This document shows, one piece after another, positions 8,066 through 21,064 of a stretch of DNA of 64,000 nucleotides; within the stretch, counting starts at the first letter, position 1; every line of letters starts with the position of its first letter. The stretch comes from Vibrio toranzoniae (GTDB taxonomy: Bacteria > Pseudomonadota > Gammaproteobacteria > Enterobacterales > Vibrionaceae). The stretch covers positions 930,001-994,000 of the forward strand of contig NZ_AP025514.1 of NCBI RefSeq assembly GCF_024347655.1, given 5' to 3'. Both the position numbers and the translations under genes were made by a program. The notes below the pieces were generated by a model, which was not told the DNA's origin, ran no database searches, and saw only the letters and a list, made by a program, of their open reading frames with translations.

Positions 8066-9025
8066 TTAGTCGCACTTGAGATCAGAACCGCGTTTAGATA
8101 GGTGCTTGTATGCCTTCATTCGGTTCTCTTTTTGAACAAAGCGAGCGGGAGGCGAAAGTACTTTTAGTTGGTAGTCGCTCGTATCCGCTGATAACTCTTC
8201 AATAGGGCTGATAACGACCACTTTCAAATCAGGGTTACGACGTAGAATCGATACTGCCGTCCCTAAACCACCCTCGGTGTGGAACTTGCCAGCCACATGA
8301 ATTACTTGTTTATTCGGATTCGACGCTAGGTAATCCACAATCGACTCTGCCATGGTTTCGTCCCACGTTACCTGAGCGGCAAACTGCTTTTCTGTTTGCT
8401 CTGGGGTGCCGTGATGCATCGAAGCCATGAACTTTTCTTTGTAAGGGCTATCACCAGTATCCACTTCGGCAGCAATCCATTGGCGTTGCTCGGTCGATAA
8501 CTGGTCTAGGTAAGACAATCCTTTACGGCCAATACACTGAACAAATGGCTTTGGTGCATTTGCCGCAATAACATCGACGTCGTTGGCTTTTGCGAACTCA
8601 ACTAACGCGCGGTAATCACTTTCGTAATTTGGCCAAGCTGCCGCTTGAGACATGAGAGTTTGTTCACCAATTTTGCCGCTTAAGTATTGGTCGAGTGTGG
8701 TTTGGTGTTCTCGAGTGAACTGTTCCATTGAAAGCGCAATGTTTGATGTGGCGTTGCGGCGCGCTTTTAAGAAGTCGGTTTGAAAGCGATGGATTGCCGA
8801 GTGAGTGTGCCATTCACCAATAAGAACCACATCAGCGTCAATCAACTGCTCAGGTAAAGCATTGAGAGAAAGCGTTTCACCTTGTGGAGAAGCAAGCTGG
8901 TAATCATAGAATGTGGAAATGGTTTCCGTTTGCGTGTTAGCCACTTTTTGAGAAGTGCTGTTTGAAGGTTGATTAGCACAAGCCGTGAGCAGGGTAGCTA
9001 ATCCGATAAGAATAATACGTTGCAT
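8066..9025 (-). CDS. ChaN family lipoprotein (iron-regulated, heme-binding type)
   Basis: A lipoprotein signal peptide ends with LLTAC (Cys16), placing the 319-residue protein on a membrane by lipid anchor. The VVLIGEWHTHSAIHRFQ motif, SMEQFTREHQ, and the C-terminal HVAGKFHTEGG segment identify the ChaN/DUF399 family; Campylobacter ChaN is known to bind heme and be iron-regulated. A good Fur box (9085-9099) lies 60 bases upstream, which supports iron control here. It may also be read through from rlmA directly upstream on the same strand. Confidence 0.88.
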   Translation of the reverse strand: MQRIILIGLATLLTACANQPSNSTSQKVANTQTETISTFYDYQLASPQGETLSLNALPEQLIDADVVLIGEWHTHSAIHRFQTDFLKARRNATSNIALSMEQFTREHQTTLDQYLSGKIGEQTLMSQAAAWPNYESDYRALVEFAKANDVDVIAANAPKPFVQCIGRKGLSYLDQLSTEQRQWIAAEVDTGDSPYKEKFMASMHHGTPEQTEKQFAAQVTWDETMAESIVDYLASNPNKQVIHVAGKFHTEGGLGTAVSILRRNPDLKVVVISPIEELSADTSDYQLKVLSPPARFVQKENRMKAYKHLSKRGSDLKCD

Positions 9026-9084
9026 GAAATGCCTCCTTGAAGAACACGCATACTAAAGGAGGCAAGATTAGATTTCAATGCAAA

Positions 9085-9099
9085 CGATAATCAATATCA
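9085..9099 (-). promoter_or_regulatory. Fur box upstream of the chaN-like gene
   Basis: CGATAATCAATATCA matches the 7-1-7 Fur consensus TGATAATNATTATCA at 12 of the 14 defined positions. It lies between rlmA and the ChaN-type gene, 60 bases before the latter's start codon. Confidence 0.75.
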
Positions 9100-9100
9100 A

Positions 9101-9916
9101 TTAAATGTGTTTGCGATACACTCTTAGCATAAAGTCTGCTTCACAGTTGAATTGCTCAGCTTCGGTGAGTTGTTGTTTAAATTCCTCAGTCGCTTTCCAA
9201 GCAAACGGCGTCATCTGTAGCAGGTCGAATGCATCTGATCCCGATAGTTCCATTACATAGTTTAGTTGCTCTTGGTGCTCAAGCGTAAAACCTTCGATCA
9301 CTTCTGGATCTTCGTCATGCAAGCGAACACCATCATAAATCGCATCACGCAGTTGGTATAAGTGTCGACTGGCTGGTGTCACAGTGATCACGACGCCATT
9401 ATCTTTGATGGTACGTTGCAGCTCTTCAGCCTTACATGGCGCGTAAATGCGCAGAATGCCATCTAAGCTGTTTTCAGCAAAGGGGAGACGATGACTAGAA
9501 GCAACAGAAAAGTCGACAGCAGGGTAGCGCTTAGCGGCGTATTTGATAGCAATCTTTGAAATATCTAGGCCAAAAATAGCGCTGTTTTTATTTTGAAGAT
9601 TCAACGCGATTTCGTTGGTGTAATACCCTTCGCCACAGCCAATATCCAACAGGCTAGGATCAGAGTCTGGCAGGTAGCTTGAGCATAAGCCGATTACCGC
9701 TTGGCGCATTGGGTGGTAATGGTTGCCTTCCAGGAAGCGACGACGTGCCTGCATCATCTCTTTATTGTCACCTGGATCTTTTGAGCGTTTGTGGTGTGCT
9801 GGCATCAAATTGACATAGCCTTCTTTCGCTAGGTCGAACTGATGGTTCTTTTCACACTTAAACGTACGATCGTGTTGAGACAAAGGTTGGTGACACAAAG
9901 GGCATTGGTAAGTCAT
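9101..9916 (-). CDS. rlmA: 23S rRNA (guanine(745)-N(1))-methyltransferase
   Basis: The 271-residue protein begins with a zinc finger (C5, C8, C21, H25) that holds the rRNA hairpin and continues with YVNLMPAHHKRSKDPGDNK, a segment typical of RlmA. The S-adenosylmethionine motif LLDIGCGEGYYTNE follows near residue 90. It methylates G745 of 23S rRNA in relatives. It starts at 9916 and appears to be monocistronic or the first gene ahead of the chaN-like gene. Confidence 0.95.
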   Translation of the reverse strand: MTYQCPLCHQPLSQHDRTFKCEKNHQFDLAKEGYVNLMPAHHKRSKDPGDNKEMMQARRRFLEGNHYHPMRQAVIGLCSSYLPDSDPSLLDIGCGEGYYTNEIALNLQNKNSAIFGLDISKIAIKYAAKRYPAVDFSVASSHRLPFAENSLDGILRIYAPCKAEELQRTIKDNGVVITVTPASRHLYQLRDAIYDGVRLHDEDPEVIEGFTLEHQEQLNYVMELSGSDAFDLLQMTPFAWKATEEFKQQLTEAEQFNCEADFMLRVYRKHI

Positions 9917-10121
9917 GACGCTCTCAGGGGCATAGAGTTGGGCGCAAATTCTACCAAAAAGGTCTGCATCAGGCTAAATAAAAAGACGAAAACATTCGCT
10001 CTTAGAGTGATGAGTTTAAGTACTATTTCAATCAAAATCATAGCATTAGGTTTAGATCACGTTTATCTGATTTTTTTATGGGTATCGTTCCCTCCTTCCT
10101 ACTGTTTAATTAGAAGCTGAT

Positions 10122-11090
10122 ATGACAAAGAAAATCATCTTAGACACAGATCCGGGCATCGATGATGCAATGGCAATCCTATTTGCAGAAGCGCACCCGG
10201 ATATTGACCTGATGGGCATCACCACGGTTTATGGTAATGCGACGATAGACAACGGTACTCGGAATGCTCTCTATTTGAAGCAGAGATTTGGTATGAACGC
10301 GCTCGTGGCTAAGGGGACGGATAAACCCTTAATCAGAGATCCCGTTGGAGCCACGGTTGTTGTGCATGGCGAGGAAGGTTTTGGTGATGTAAAAGCGCCA
10401 AGTTCGTTAGATGTCACAGCGATTGATAAGCCAGCTTATCAGTTCATTGTCGACAGTGTTAGAGCTGAACCGGGAGAGGTTACTCTTGTGGCGGTTGGCC
10501 CTCTTACTAACCTCGCACTCGCTCTGGAAGCCGACCCAGAAATTGTCGATTTGGTAAAAGAAGTGGTCGTTATGGGAGGCGCGTTCGGTGAAAATGACCA
10601 TAGAGGTAATGTGACTCCATTTGCTGAAGCGAATATCCATGATGACCCTCATGCAGCCGACAAGGTATTTACTGCCTCATGGCCTGTTGTGATTATCGGT
10701 CTTGATGTTACTGAGGAGAGCTTTTTTACTCGCCAATACCTAGATGATTTGCGAGACGAAGCTGGGGAGGTTGGACAGTTCATCTGGGATGTCAGCCGTT
10801 ACTACTTAAAGTTCTATTCCGAAAAAGTAGGCATGGAAGGGTGTCATGTTCACGATCCTTCAGCGATTGCTTATGTTATACAACCATCTCTGTTTACCTG
10901 TCGTAGTGGCTCGGTCAGAGTCGTGACTGATGGCCCAGCTGAAGGGATGACAATTCAGAAAGGTGACCAACGTAAATATATGAATGATGAGTGGAGCCCG
11001 TTCCCTGCTCAAAAAGTCGGAGTTAAAGTGGACGACAATACGTTACTGTCACTCTATCGAGAAACTTTAGTTCACTATTCACAGCAGTAG
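10122..11090 (+). CDS. Nucleoside hydrolase (IunH/Rih family)
   Basis: The 322-residue protein begins with the calcium-binding motif DTDPGIDDA (residues 8-16), the hallmark of ribonucleoside hydrolases, and has the VGPLTNLALAL segment and the late active-site HDPSAIAY. The family cleaves N-glycosidic bonds of nucleosides into base plus ribose for salvage. Whether it prefers pyrimidines (RihA/B) or is broad (RihC) cannot be settled from sequence. It is alone, convergent with the mutarotase gene. Confidence 0.92.
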   Translation: MTKKIILDTDPGIDDAMAILFAEAHPDIDLMGITTVYGNATIDNGTRNALYLKQRFGMNALVAKGTDKPLIRDPVGATVVVHGEEGFGDVKAPSSLDVTAIDKPAYQFIVDSVRAEPGEVTLVAVGPLTNLALALEADPEIVDLVKEVVVMGGAFGENDHRGNVTPFAEANIHDDPHAADKVFTASWPVVIIGLDVTEESFFTRQYLDDLRDEAGEVGQFIWDVSRYYLKFYSEKVGMEGCHVHDPSAIAYVIQPSLFTCRSGSVRVVTDGPAEGMTIQKGDQRKYMNDEWSPFPAQKVGVKVDDNTLLSLYRETLVHYSQQ

Positions 11091-11144
11091 AGCTAATTGA
11101 TAGCCATCATAGTATTGTCAATAAGTCGCTTAAAAAAGTAGCTG

Positions 11145-11173
11145 TAAAAAAGGCCGGATGAGCCGGCCTTTAA
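11145..11173. terminator. Bidirectional terminator between nucleoside hydrolase and mutarotase genes
   Basis: The stem AAGGCCGG/CCGGCCTT (11150-11157 and 11163-11170) has A residues on one side and T residues on the other, and sits between two convergent genes. Confidence 0.85.
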
Positions 11174-11191
11174 ATATTCTTATTGAGTCGC

Positions 11192-12076
11192 TTACTGAGC
11201 GGCAATCACCGTAATCAGTTGGTGATTTTCGCCAGGCTGTAGCGTTTTTCCTGCTTCTAGGCTTGGTGCATGCAGTGTTGATTCTACGCACAGCATGGTT
11301 AGGTAACCGTCGTCTTGCATGTCGCCCATACTTGCAGCGCCTTCAGCCCAAGGGTTCCATAGTACGGCAGAGTTATGACCGTGGTTTTCAACTGTTAGCG
11401 TGCGATCCAGCTTCTTGTCAGCAACAAAGATTTGCGCTTCTGGTTGTGTGTAAACACGGTCAATCGTGTCGGTCAGTACCAGTTCAGATCCACCTTGGCA
11501 GATCTTGCCACCTTGTAGGCTATCGATGTACTCAGCGCCCATACCTGTTGTGGTTGTGGTGTGAATATCACCAACGTTTAGGTAAGTGTGCAAGGCACCA
11601 GAGAAAGTCCATGGCTGAGAATCAGTGTTTTTCACATCCAAAGTTACTTTTAGTTGGTCGCCAATCTCAACGTTCAATCGAGCATCGAATTGATGAGGCC
11701 ATACTGCCAGCGTCGCTTCGTTAGGTTTCAGACCTAAGCTCACAATCACGCCAGCTTCGCTTTCACGATGCTCAACCAATTGCCACTCACTTGAACGAGC
11801 AAAGCCATGAGCAGGTGCTGCAATGCGACCAAACCAAGGCCAACATACCGGAATACCGCCACGTAGAGCCGTTTTTCCGTCGAATTTAGCTTGTTGGCTC
11901 ATCCAAACCAGGTCTTCTTGACCTTGTGGCTGGAATGACACGACATGACCGCCAAACAACGAAATCGCAGCGTTTGCTTTATCGTGGATAACGCGAACCA
12001 GTTTTACACCTTCGTGTTCAACGATAGTGACGTTATCAGAAAGTACCGCTAGTGCAGGTAGAGTAGATAAATCCAT
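11192..12076 (-). CDS. yeaD: D-hexose-6-phosphate mutarotase
   Basis: The 294-residue protein is of the YeaD branch of the galactose mutarotase fold: conserved GGHVVSFQPQGQEDLVWMS near the N-terminus, GGIPVCWPWFG, the HTYLNVGDI segment with an active-site His, and WNPWAEGAASMGDM. It interconverts anomers of glucose-6-phosphate-type sugars. Lying downstream of gapA is the same arrangement as in E. coli; here a terminator separates the two, so some expression may depend on read-through or its own promoter. Confidence 0.9.
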   Translation of the reverse strand: MDLSTLPALAVLSDNVTIVEHEGVKLVRVIHDKANAAISLFGGHVVSFQPQGQEDLVWMSQQAKFDGKTALRGGIPVCWPWFGRIAAPAHGFARSSEWQLVEHRESEAGVIVSLGLKPNEATLAVWPHQFDARLNVEIGDQLKVTLDVKNTDSQPWTFSGALHTYLNVGDIHTTTTTGMGAEYIDSLQGGKICQGGSELVLTDTIDRVYTQPEAQIFVADKKLDRTLTVENHGHNSAVLWNPWAEGAASMGDMQDDGYLTMLCVESTLHAPSLEAGKTLQPGENHQLITVIAAQ

Positions 12077-12231
12077 TACATGATCCTTCTAAGGAAATTG
12101 AATTCAAATGCTGACTAGAGTGATGCTTGATTTTTCATGAGTAACAAGCAGAGTAAGTATTAGAATTGAATTTTGCGTTTGGGCTATCTTGATGAGTTTA
12201 GATAGATGCGGTTTAAAAGATAGCAGGTATT

Positions 12232-12259
12232 AAAAAGGCGACACTAAGGTCGCCTTTTT
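12232..12259 (-). terminator. Terminator after gapA
   Basis: AAAAAGGCGAC and GTCGCCTTTTT form a stem with a six-base loop; on the minus strand it ends in a T run 60 bases past the gapA stop. Confidence 0.88.
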
Positions 12260-12318
12260 CAAAGTCTGCTCAAAGCAGTCTTCGCTAATGCTTATCTAAA
12301 GCGATTTCTAAAAAGAAA

Positions 12319-13672
<1,354 letters not shown>

Positions 13673-14071
13673 ATGATAAAGCCTGATGAATACTGGCGCG
13701 AGCGCCTATCAGACGACGAGTTTGCAGTGTGTCGTCAACGTGGTACTGAAGCCCCATATAGCGGTAAGTTACTACACAACCAAGAGACGGGGATCTATAG
13801 TTGTACATGCTGCGAAAGCCCTTTGTTTCTGTCGGATAACAAATACGACTCTGGGTGCGGTTGGCCTAGTTTTGATGCCCCTGTGACGGATGAAGCCGTA
13901 CGCTATATAGAAGATCTAAGTCACGGAATGAAACGTGTAGAGATCCGTTGTACTGCTTGTGATAGCCATTTAGGTCACGTTTTCCCTGATGGTCCGAAGA
14001 CAACCGGTGAGCGATTTTGTGTTAATTCGGTGTCGTTAATTTTCAACAAAAATGACAAAAATACGAAATAA
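13673..14071 (+). CDS. msrB: Peptide-methionine (R)-S-oxide reductase MsrB
   Basis: The start at 13673 is preceded by AAGGAAG and gives 132 residues. Two CxxC pairs (CTCC and CTAC) form the structural zinc site, [10 protein letters not shown] and [10 protein letters not shown] are family signatures, and RFCVNSVSL contains the catalytic cysteine. It repairs the R form of methionine sulfoxide in proteins. It is divergent from gapA, as in E. coli. Confidence 0.97.
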   Translation: MIKPDEYWRERLSDDEFAVCRQRGTEAPYSGKLLHNQETGIYSCTCCESPLFLSDNKYDSGCGWPSFDAPVTDEAVRYIEDLSHGMKRVEIRCTACDSHLGHVFPDGPKTTGERFCVNSVSLIFNKNDKNTK

Positions 14072-14161
14072 CTTGTCACTATTGTTTAATCCTTACAGAT
14101 CGCATTTGTCGATTAAGGAACCTTGAACGACTCATATTACAGAGTTAACTCTAGTACAAAT

Positions 14162-14193
14162 AAAAACAGCTACCATCATGGTAGCTGTTTTTA
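14162..14193. terminator. Bidirectional terminator msrB / DUF2989 gene
   Basis: AAAAACAGCTAC and GTAGCTGTTTTT form a perfect stem between convergent genes. Confidence 0.88.
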
Positions 14194-14218
14194 TTTTTAA
14201 TATGTGGGAACGGCAAGC

Positions 14219-15034
14219 TCAATAATTTGGGATTACGGAAGAGCTGTACACTCCATCTTCAATGGCTTCGACAATTTTATCAGCGTCTTTGTTTAACTGT
14301 TTGTATTTTGGCTTGGCGAAACGATAAAGAACAGCCAACTCCGCTTCAGATGCTATCGGTACATTAAATTCTTTAGCTACCATTGCCCACACGTACGCTT
14401 TTTCCATGTGACCTAGGCTGTGGTTGATGCTGGCCATAGACTTGAAGATTTCAGTATTAACGATTGAACCATTAGATAATGTCAGGGCATTATTGAGCAA
14501 TTTTAACGTTTTAGCATGATCTCTCGTGGTATAGAAAGTCGCTAAGGCATACTGCATTTCTGCGGTATTTAAGGCTTCTTTTCCTTCTAACTGTAAGAAA
14601 CTGCGCCTTGCACTGATGTCGCCAGTTTGTGACCACAAAAAGTAGAGTGTTTCAGGCGTGTCTGATTGAGCGAGTTCTTCAACAATGCGTTCAGACTCTT
14701 CAATGCTGTGCATTAAAGAAGTAAAGCGGCGTTCTTGAAGTTTGGATTGGTCAATCGTCTCGATCTGTGCGGCAAGCTCTAGGCATTTCTTATAGGCAGT
14801 GACCAGTTTAAATTCTTTAATCTTATTGGTTTCGGTTGGTTGTTTTTGGACTTCAAATCGATGCCATATAAGGTCGGTACGCGCAACGCGACATTGACCG
14901 TCATTCATGTTCAATTGCTCACACTGTAACGCCGGGTTGCTTTGGCACAACTGATCGGTATTTTTGTTCCCTTCAAGACACCCAACTAAAGTGAGAGGCA
15001 ATATGCCAACCGCCAACCATTTCATAATTTTCAT
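14219..15034 (-). CDS. DUF2989-type lipoprotein
   Basis: The 271-residue protein has a lipoprotein signal peptide ending LVGC (Cys19). The rest looks like a helical repeat protein, with TPR-like pairs such as MQYALATFYTTRDHAKTLKLL and ASINHSLGHMEKAYVWAMVAKEF. It resembles the uncharacterised DUF2989 lipoproteins of Vibrio and relatives; the function is unknown. The start could also be at the second Met (MKWLAVG), which fits the signal peptide equally well. Confidence 0.8.
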   Translation of the reverse strand: MKIMKWLAVGILPLTLVGCLEGNKNTDQLCQSNPALQCEQLNMNDGQCRVARTDLIWHRFEVQKQPTETNKIKEFKLVTAYKKCLELAAQIETIDQSKLQERRFTSLMHSIEESERIVEELAQSDTPETLYFLWSQTGDISARRSFLQLEGKEALNTAEMQYALATFYTTRDHAKTLKLLNNALTLSNGSIVNTEIFKSMASINHSLGHMEKAYVWAMVAKEFNVPIASEAELAVLYRFAKPKYKQLNKDADKIVEAIEDGVYSSSVIPNY

Positions 15035-15139
15035 ATTCCTTCACTTGTGATCAAATACACTTATTTTCGGTCAGGTTCTTGACTCAATTCTGTTACGGGT
15101 TATTTTCTGGTGAAAATTGTTAAAACTAAGGCTTTTACC

Positions 15140-15421
15140 ATGGATGCAGAACAACTTCTTAGCGCAATGACTCCCGAAGTCTACGAACGTTTAACTTACG
15201 CTGTTGAAACGGGTAAATGGCCAGAAGGTACGGTGCTCTCAAAAGAACAGCGCGATTCGTGTATGCAAGCGGTTATGTTATACCAATCTAAACATAACTC
15301 TGAAGCTCAACATATGACAATTGCAGCTGGCGGTGAGATGAGTTTTAAATCTAAGTCTGAACTAAAGAAACAGTTTAAATCAGACCAAGAAGATATTGTT
15401 AGGGTTAACCCAAATCATTAA
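15140..15421 (+). CDS. yeaC: YeaC family protein (DUF1315)
   Basis: The ATG at 15140, eight bases after AAGG, gives 93 residues starting MDAEQLLSAMTPEVYERL; an upstream GTG is open but not family-like. The GKWPEGTVLSKEQRD segment is the DUF1315/YeaC signature. The function is unknown. In E. coli yeaC lies in the same broad neighbourhood as ansA, sppA, msrB and gapA. Confidence 0.88.
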   Translation: MDAEQLLSAMTPEVYERLTYAVETGKWPEGTVLSKEQRDSCMQAVMLYQSKHNSEAQHMTIAAGGEMSFKSKSELKKQFKSDQEDIVRVNPNH

Positions 15422-15435
15422 TCTTAAATTACAAC

Positions 15436-15466
15436 AAAGGGGTGGCACTGTGCCATCCCTTTTATT
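15436..15466 (+). terminator. Terminator after yeaC
   Basis: AAAGGGGTGGCA and TGCCATCCCTTT form a strong stem followed by T residues, 15 bases past the yeaC stop. Confidence 0.8.
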
Positions 15467-15581
15467 GTTAAGTTGTTTATTTGTAAGCAATAAAACGACT
15501 TAGTTCACGTTAAAATCTTTTGATTATCGTGAAGAGACAGGATTCACATCAAGGTCTTGGATCAACGAACAGTTAACAATC

Positions 15582-16598
15582 TTATAAGTTCATCTCACCA
15601 CGTAACACTTGTTGCATCTGAATCTTCACTTCTTCGTAGCTCAAGTTTTGGCTTAGTAGATAGTGTAACTTCGCTAGTGCCGCTTCTGGGGTCATATCGT
15701 AACCACTGATTACACCTGCTTCCGCCAAGGCACAGCCTGTTGCGTACCCCCCCATGTTGACTTTACCCGCCAAGCATTGAGTTAAGTTCACCACAATGAC
15801 ACCTCGCTCTGAGGCCTCTTTTAAGTGTTGAAGAAGTTCGGGGTTTTGTGGGGCGTTGCCTACACCAAAAGTAAGCAGAATCATTGCGTTAACAGGCTGT
15901 AGTAACGTGTTACGGATCACTTCGTGTGAGATGCCTGGGTACATAGTGATGACGCCGATAGGTTGCGGAGTAATGTTATGAACCTTGAAATCACCTTCCG
16001 GTTGTTCGTTTACCTTTACGTTATTGCTAAGTTGGATGTTGATACCCGCTTCTAGCAATGGGGTCAGGTTTGGGGAGGTAAACGCATTGAAGCCATCAGC
16101 GTGTGATTTGGTGCTGCGGTTGCCACGCATCAATTTGTTGTTGAAGAACAGTGTCACTTCGTTGATAGGGTAGTTCGCCGCGATGTGCAGTGCGTTCAGT
16201 AGGTTGGCTTGTCCATCTGAACGTAGTTCTGCGAGTGGAATCTGAGATCCCGTTACAATCACAGGCTTGCCTAGGTTTTCTAACATGAACGACAGCGCAG
16301 ATGCGGTGTAAGCCATAGTGTCTGTGCCATGCAGGATAACGAAACCATCGTATTTATCGTAGTTCGCCCGGATATCATCAGCGATAGTCTGCCAATCAAG
16401 CGGCGTCATATCTGAAGAGTCCATTAACGGAGAGTATTCATGAATGGTGTACTCAGGCATCTCTGGGCGATGGAATTCAGGCATGCCAGCTAGCTGCTTG
16501 TCCATGAAACCTGCGACTGGGACATAACCGTGATCAACAGATTTCTGCATGCCAATAGTGCCGCCAGTGTACGCGATATAGATGTGTTTTCTTTCCAT
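15582..16598 (-). CDS. ansA: L-asparaginase, cytoplasmic type I
   Basis: The 338-residue protein has both asparaginase signatures: YTGGTIGM near the N-terminus with the nucleophilic Thr, and HGTDTMAYTASAL with the second catalytic Thr-Asp pair. There is no signal peptide, so it is the cytoplasmic low-affinity AnsA type, hydrolysing asparagine to aspartate and ammonia. It follows sppA as in E. coli, though a terminator-like hairpin separates them. Confidence 0.95.
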   Translation of the reverse strand: MERKHIYIAYTGGTIGMQKSVDHGYVPVAGFMDKQLAGMPEFHRPEMPEYTIHEYSPLMDSSDMTPLDWQTIADDIRANYDKYDGFVILHGTDTMAYTASALSFMLENLGKPVIVTGSQIPLAELRSDGQANLLNALHIAANYPINEVTLFFNNKLMRGNRSTKSHADGFNAFTSPNLTPLLEAGINIQLSNNVKVNEQPEGDFKVHNITPQPIGVITMYPGISHEVIRNTLLQPVNAMILLTFGVGNAPQNPELLQHLKEASERGVIVVNLTQCLAGKVNMGGYATGCALAEAGVISGYDMTPEAALAKLHYLLSQNLSYEEVKIQMQQVLRGEMNL

Positions 16599-16661
16599 AG
16601 CGATTAATACTTAGTGTGATATAGGGAACAGGGAGGCGATTATAGCGAATTGTCATGCAAT

Positions 16662-16693
16662 AAAAAGAGGCACCTAACACAGAGGCGCCTCTT
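16662..16693 (-). terminator. Terminator-like hairpin between sppA and ansA
   Basis: AAGAGGCACCT (16665-16675) pairs with AGGCGCCTCTT (16683-16693) with one mismatch and is followed on the minus strand by five T residues. It would reduce read-through from sppA into ansA. Confidence 0.7.
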
Positions 16694-16708
16694 GGTTATT
16701 GGTTTAGC

Positions 16709-18559
16709 TTATTGAACTTGGCAGTTTAAGCAAAAAGCATAACGGCCTTGTGGGTCGTTAAAGTTGCCTAACAGTTGGCTATCTTGAGCTAGCTGCTGAG
16801 TAACTGGCTGTAAACTGCTTGGTATCATGGATTGAATATCAAGACCAATCGACATCTGAACTTGATTCATGAATTCTTGAATAAATTGTTCAGTTGCTGA
16901 AAGAGGCTCTTCTACCCAGTAAATGTTGTAGGCTTCTAACTCGGCAAGCGAAGCTGCCGCTGCAATCGCATCATCAAAATCACCAATTTCATCGACTAGG
17001 CCTCTCTGCATCGCATCTTGACCTGTCCATACTCGACCTTGAGCGATCTCGTCGACGGAACCAATGTCCATGCCGCGATTTTCTCCAACCAGGCTGATAA
17101 AACGGCGGTAACCATTTTCAATGCCCATTTGGAAAGCGTCTTTAGCACCATCACTTAGTCCTGTCGTAATACCCAGATCGGAGAAGGGTGATGTACCAAC
17201 GCCATCAGTGTAAACACCAATGTCATTTAGTCCTTTTTCGAAGGTCGTGATAACGCTGAAGATGCCAATCGAGCCCGTTAGTGTGGTTGGTTGAGCTAAG
17301 ATTTTGTCCGCGCTCATAGAGATCCAATAACCACCAGAAGCGGCGAGGCTAGACATAGAGACGACAACAGGTTTGCCTGCTTGTTTGATTGCTTCTATTT
17401 CATTACGTATTACTTCTGAAGCAAATGCGCTGCCACCGGGGCTGTCTACTCGAAGTACGACGGCTTTCACTTTGTCGTCGTTACGAGCTTGGCGAAGTAG
17501 TGCGGCAGTCGTGTCCCCACCAACCGTACCACGTGGTTGCTTACCATCCATAATGGCACCACTGGCAACAATTACAGCAACATCATGCGATTCACTTGTT
17601 AGGTCTGGAAGCATCGTTGCACGGTATTCGTAGTAGCCAAGCGCGTTGTAGCTGTCTTGACCGTCGCTGCCAAACACATCTGCAAGTTTGAGTCGTACTT
17701 GCTGGCGAGTCGCTAGCTCATCAATTAAGCCAAGCTTTTCTGCCAGTTTTGCGATATCACCGTCTACTGACTCAAGGTCTTCCAAGAATGATTCCATGCT
17801 TGGGTTTAGAGTTTTAGCATCTATTTGGCGATTGTTGGTCACGTCATCGACGTACGCACCCCATAGTTGGCCTAACCAACGTGATGCTGACTCTTTGGAA
17901 GCATCTGACATGTCATCACGAATAAAAGGTTCGATTGCAGACTTGTAAGTGCCTACTCGGAACACATGGGTGTTCACGTCTAGCTTTTCTAATAAGGTTT
18001 TGTAATAAAGTGAGTAAGCGCTGTAGCCTTTAAGAAGGACACCACCATCTGGCGACAAGAATACTTTAGTCGCGTAGCTCGCTAGGTAGTATTGGCTCTG
18101 GTTGTAAAAGTCACCTACCGCATAAATCGGCTTACCAGCTGCTTTGAACTCGTTCAGTGCCTTAGCAATGTAACGAAGCTTGGTTAGATTGGTTTCTGGT
18201 AGCTCTTTAAGCGCTAATACAATGCCCGTTACGTTTTCATCGTCTTTGGCGTAGCGAATCGTTTCAACAATATCAAACAGTACGTTTTCTTTCGGAAAGT
18301 CTTTACCAAGCAATGACCCTGTTACGGAGTCCATCGGGTTGATATAACGGCTTTGTTCTACAATTGGACCCGATAGGTTAAGTACTAAAGCCGATTGTTG
18401 TGGAACGACCGGCTTAGTCGTAGTCGAGTGGAAGTATACAAAGTAAATGATGGCGATACTGAGTAAAAAGATGATGTTAACAAGCGCAAGACGTACAAAC
18501 GTAATGAGCTTCCAAATCCCTTTAAAAATCATACCGATAAATTTGAATATTTTTTTCAT
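16709..18559 (-). CDS. sppA: Signal peptide peptidase SppA (67K type)
   Basis: The 616-residue protein is the long, two-domain form of SppA with an N-terminal membrane anchor at about residues 20-43 and two S49 peptidase repeats. The C-terminal repeat carries the nucleophile in SMSSLAASGGYWIS; the N-terminal repeat supplies the lysine of the dyad in relatives. It degrades cleaved signal peptides in the inner membrane. GGAGAAAG precedes the start codon. Confidence 0.95.
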   Translation of the reverse strand: MKKIFKFIGMIFKGIWKLITFVRLALVNIIFLLSIAIIYFVYFHSTTTKPVVPQQSALVLNLSGPIVEQSRYINPMDSVTGSLLGKDFPKENVLFDIVETIRYAKDDENVTGIVLALKELPETNLTKLRYIAKALNEFKAAGKPIYAVGDFYNQSQYYLASYATKVFLSPDGGVLLKGYSAYSLYYKTLLEKLDVNTHVFRVGTYKSAIEPFIRDDMSDASKESASRWLGQLWGAYVDDVTNNRQIDAKTLNPSMESFLEDLESVDGDIAKLAEKLGLIDELATRQQVRLKLADVFGSDGQDSYNALGYYEYRATMLPDLTSESHDVAVIVASGAIMDGKQPRGTVGGDTTAALLRQARNDDKVKAVVLRVDSPGGSAFASEVIRNEIEAIKQAGKPVVVSMSSLAASGGYWISMSADKILAQPTTLTGSIGIFSVITTFEKGLNDIGVYTDGVGTSPFSDLGITTGLSDGAKDAFQMGIENGYRRFISLVGENRGMDIGSVDEIAQGRVWTGQDAMQRGLVDEIGDFDDAIAAAASLAELEAYNIYWVEEPLSATEQFIQEFMNQVQMSIGLDIQSMIPSSLQPVTQQLAQDSQLLGNFNDPQGRYAFCLNCQVQ

Positions 18560-18806
18560 TCTTTCTCCACGGTGAGATAACGTTGCCTGAACAAGCCGTA
18601 AACCATTAATCTCATAATATTAAGCTGCTTAGTATCCTACGATAATTCCCAAGCTCAAACTACACCAAGAATAGTTTATCGATATATATTCTCATTAAGT
18701 ATAGGGTCTATTGACCTTTAGAGTTGGCTTTTGAAGCATGAAAATTCAAAGCACTATGATCGGTGTTACAAAAATGTAAACGGTTGTTTGAACTTTTGAT
18801 GATTGA

Positions 18807-20858
<2,052 letters not shown>

Positions 20859-20926
20859 AATCAGCTATCAAACGGTAATTTTATCGGTAGATATTGTTAC
20901 TTAATTTACTGAGCTAGATTTTGAAC

Positions 20927-20960
20927 AAGGCTCCTAAGTCATAGATTTAGGAGCCTTTAT
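20927..20960 (+). terminator. Terminator after fadH
   Basis: AAGGCTCCTAA pairs with TTAGGAGCCTT across a short loop and is followed by T residues. Confidence 0.85.
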
Positions 20961-21064
20961 TGTTTCTAATCTAGGTTAAAGAGACAGTCGTTGAGATTTA
21001 TTATCGTTTGTATTCTGTGCTAAAGTTCAACTATACAAACAATAAAAATTAGTAAGGACTTCAA

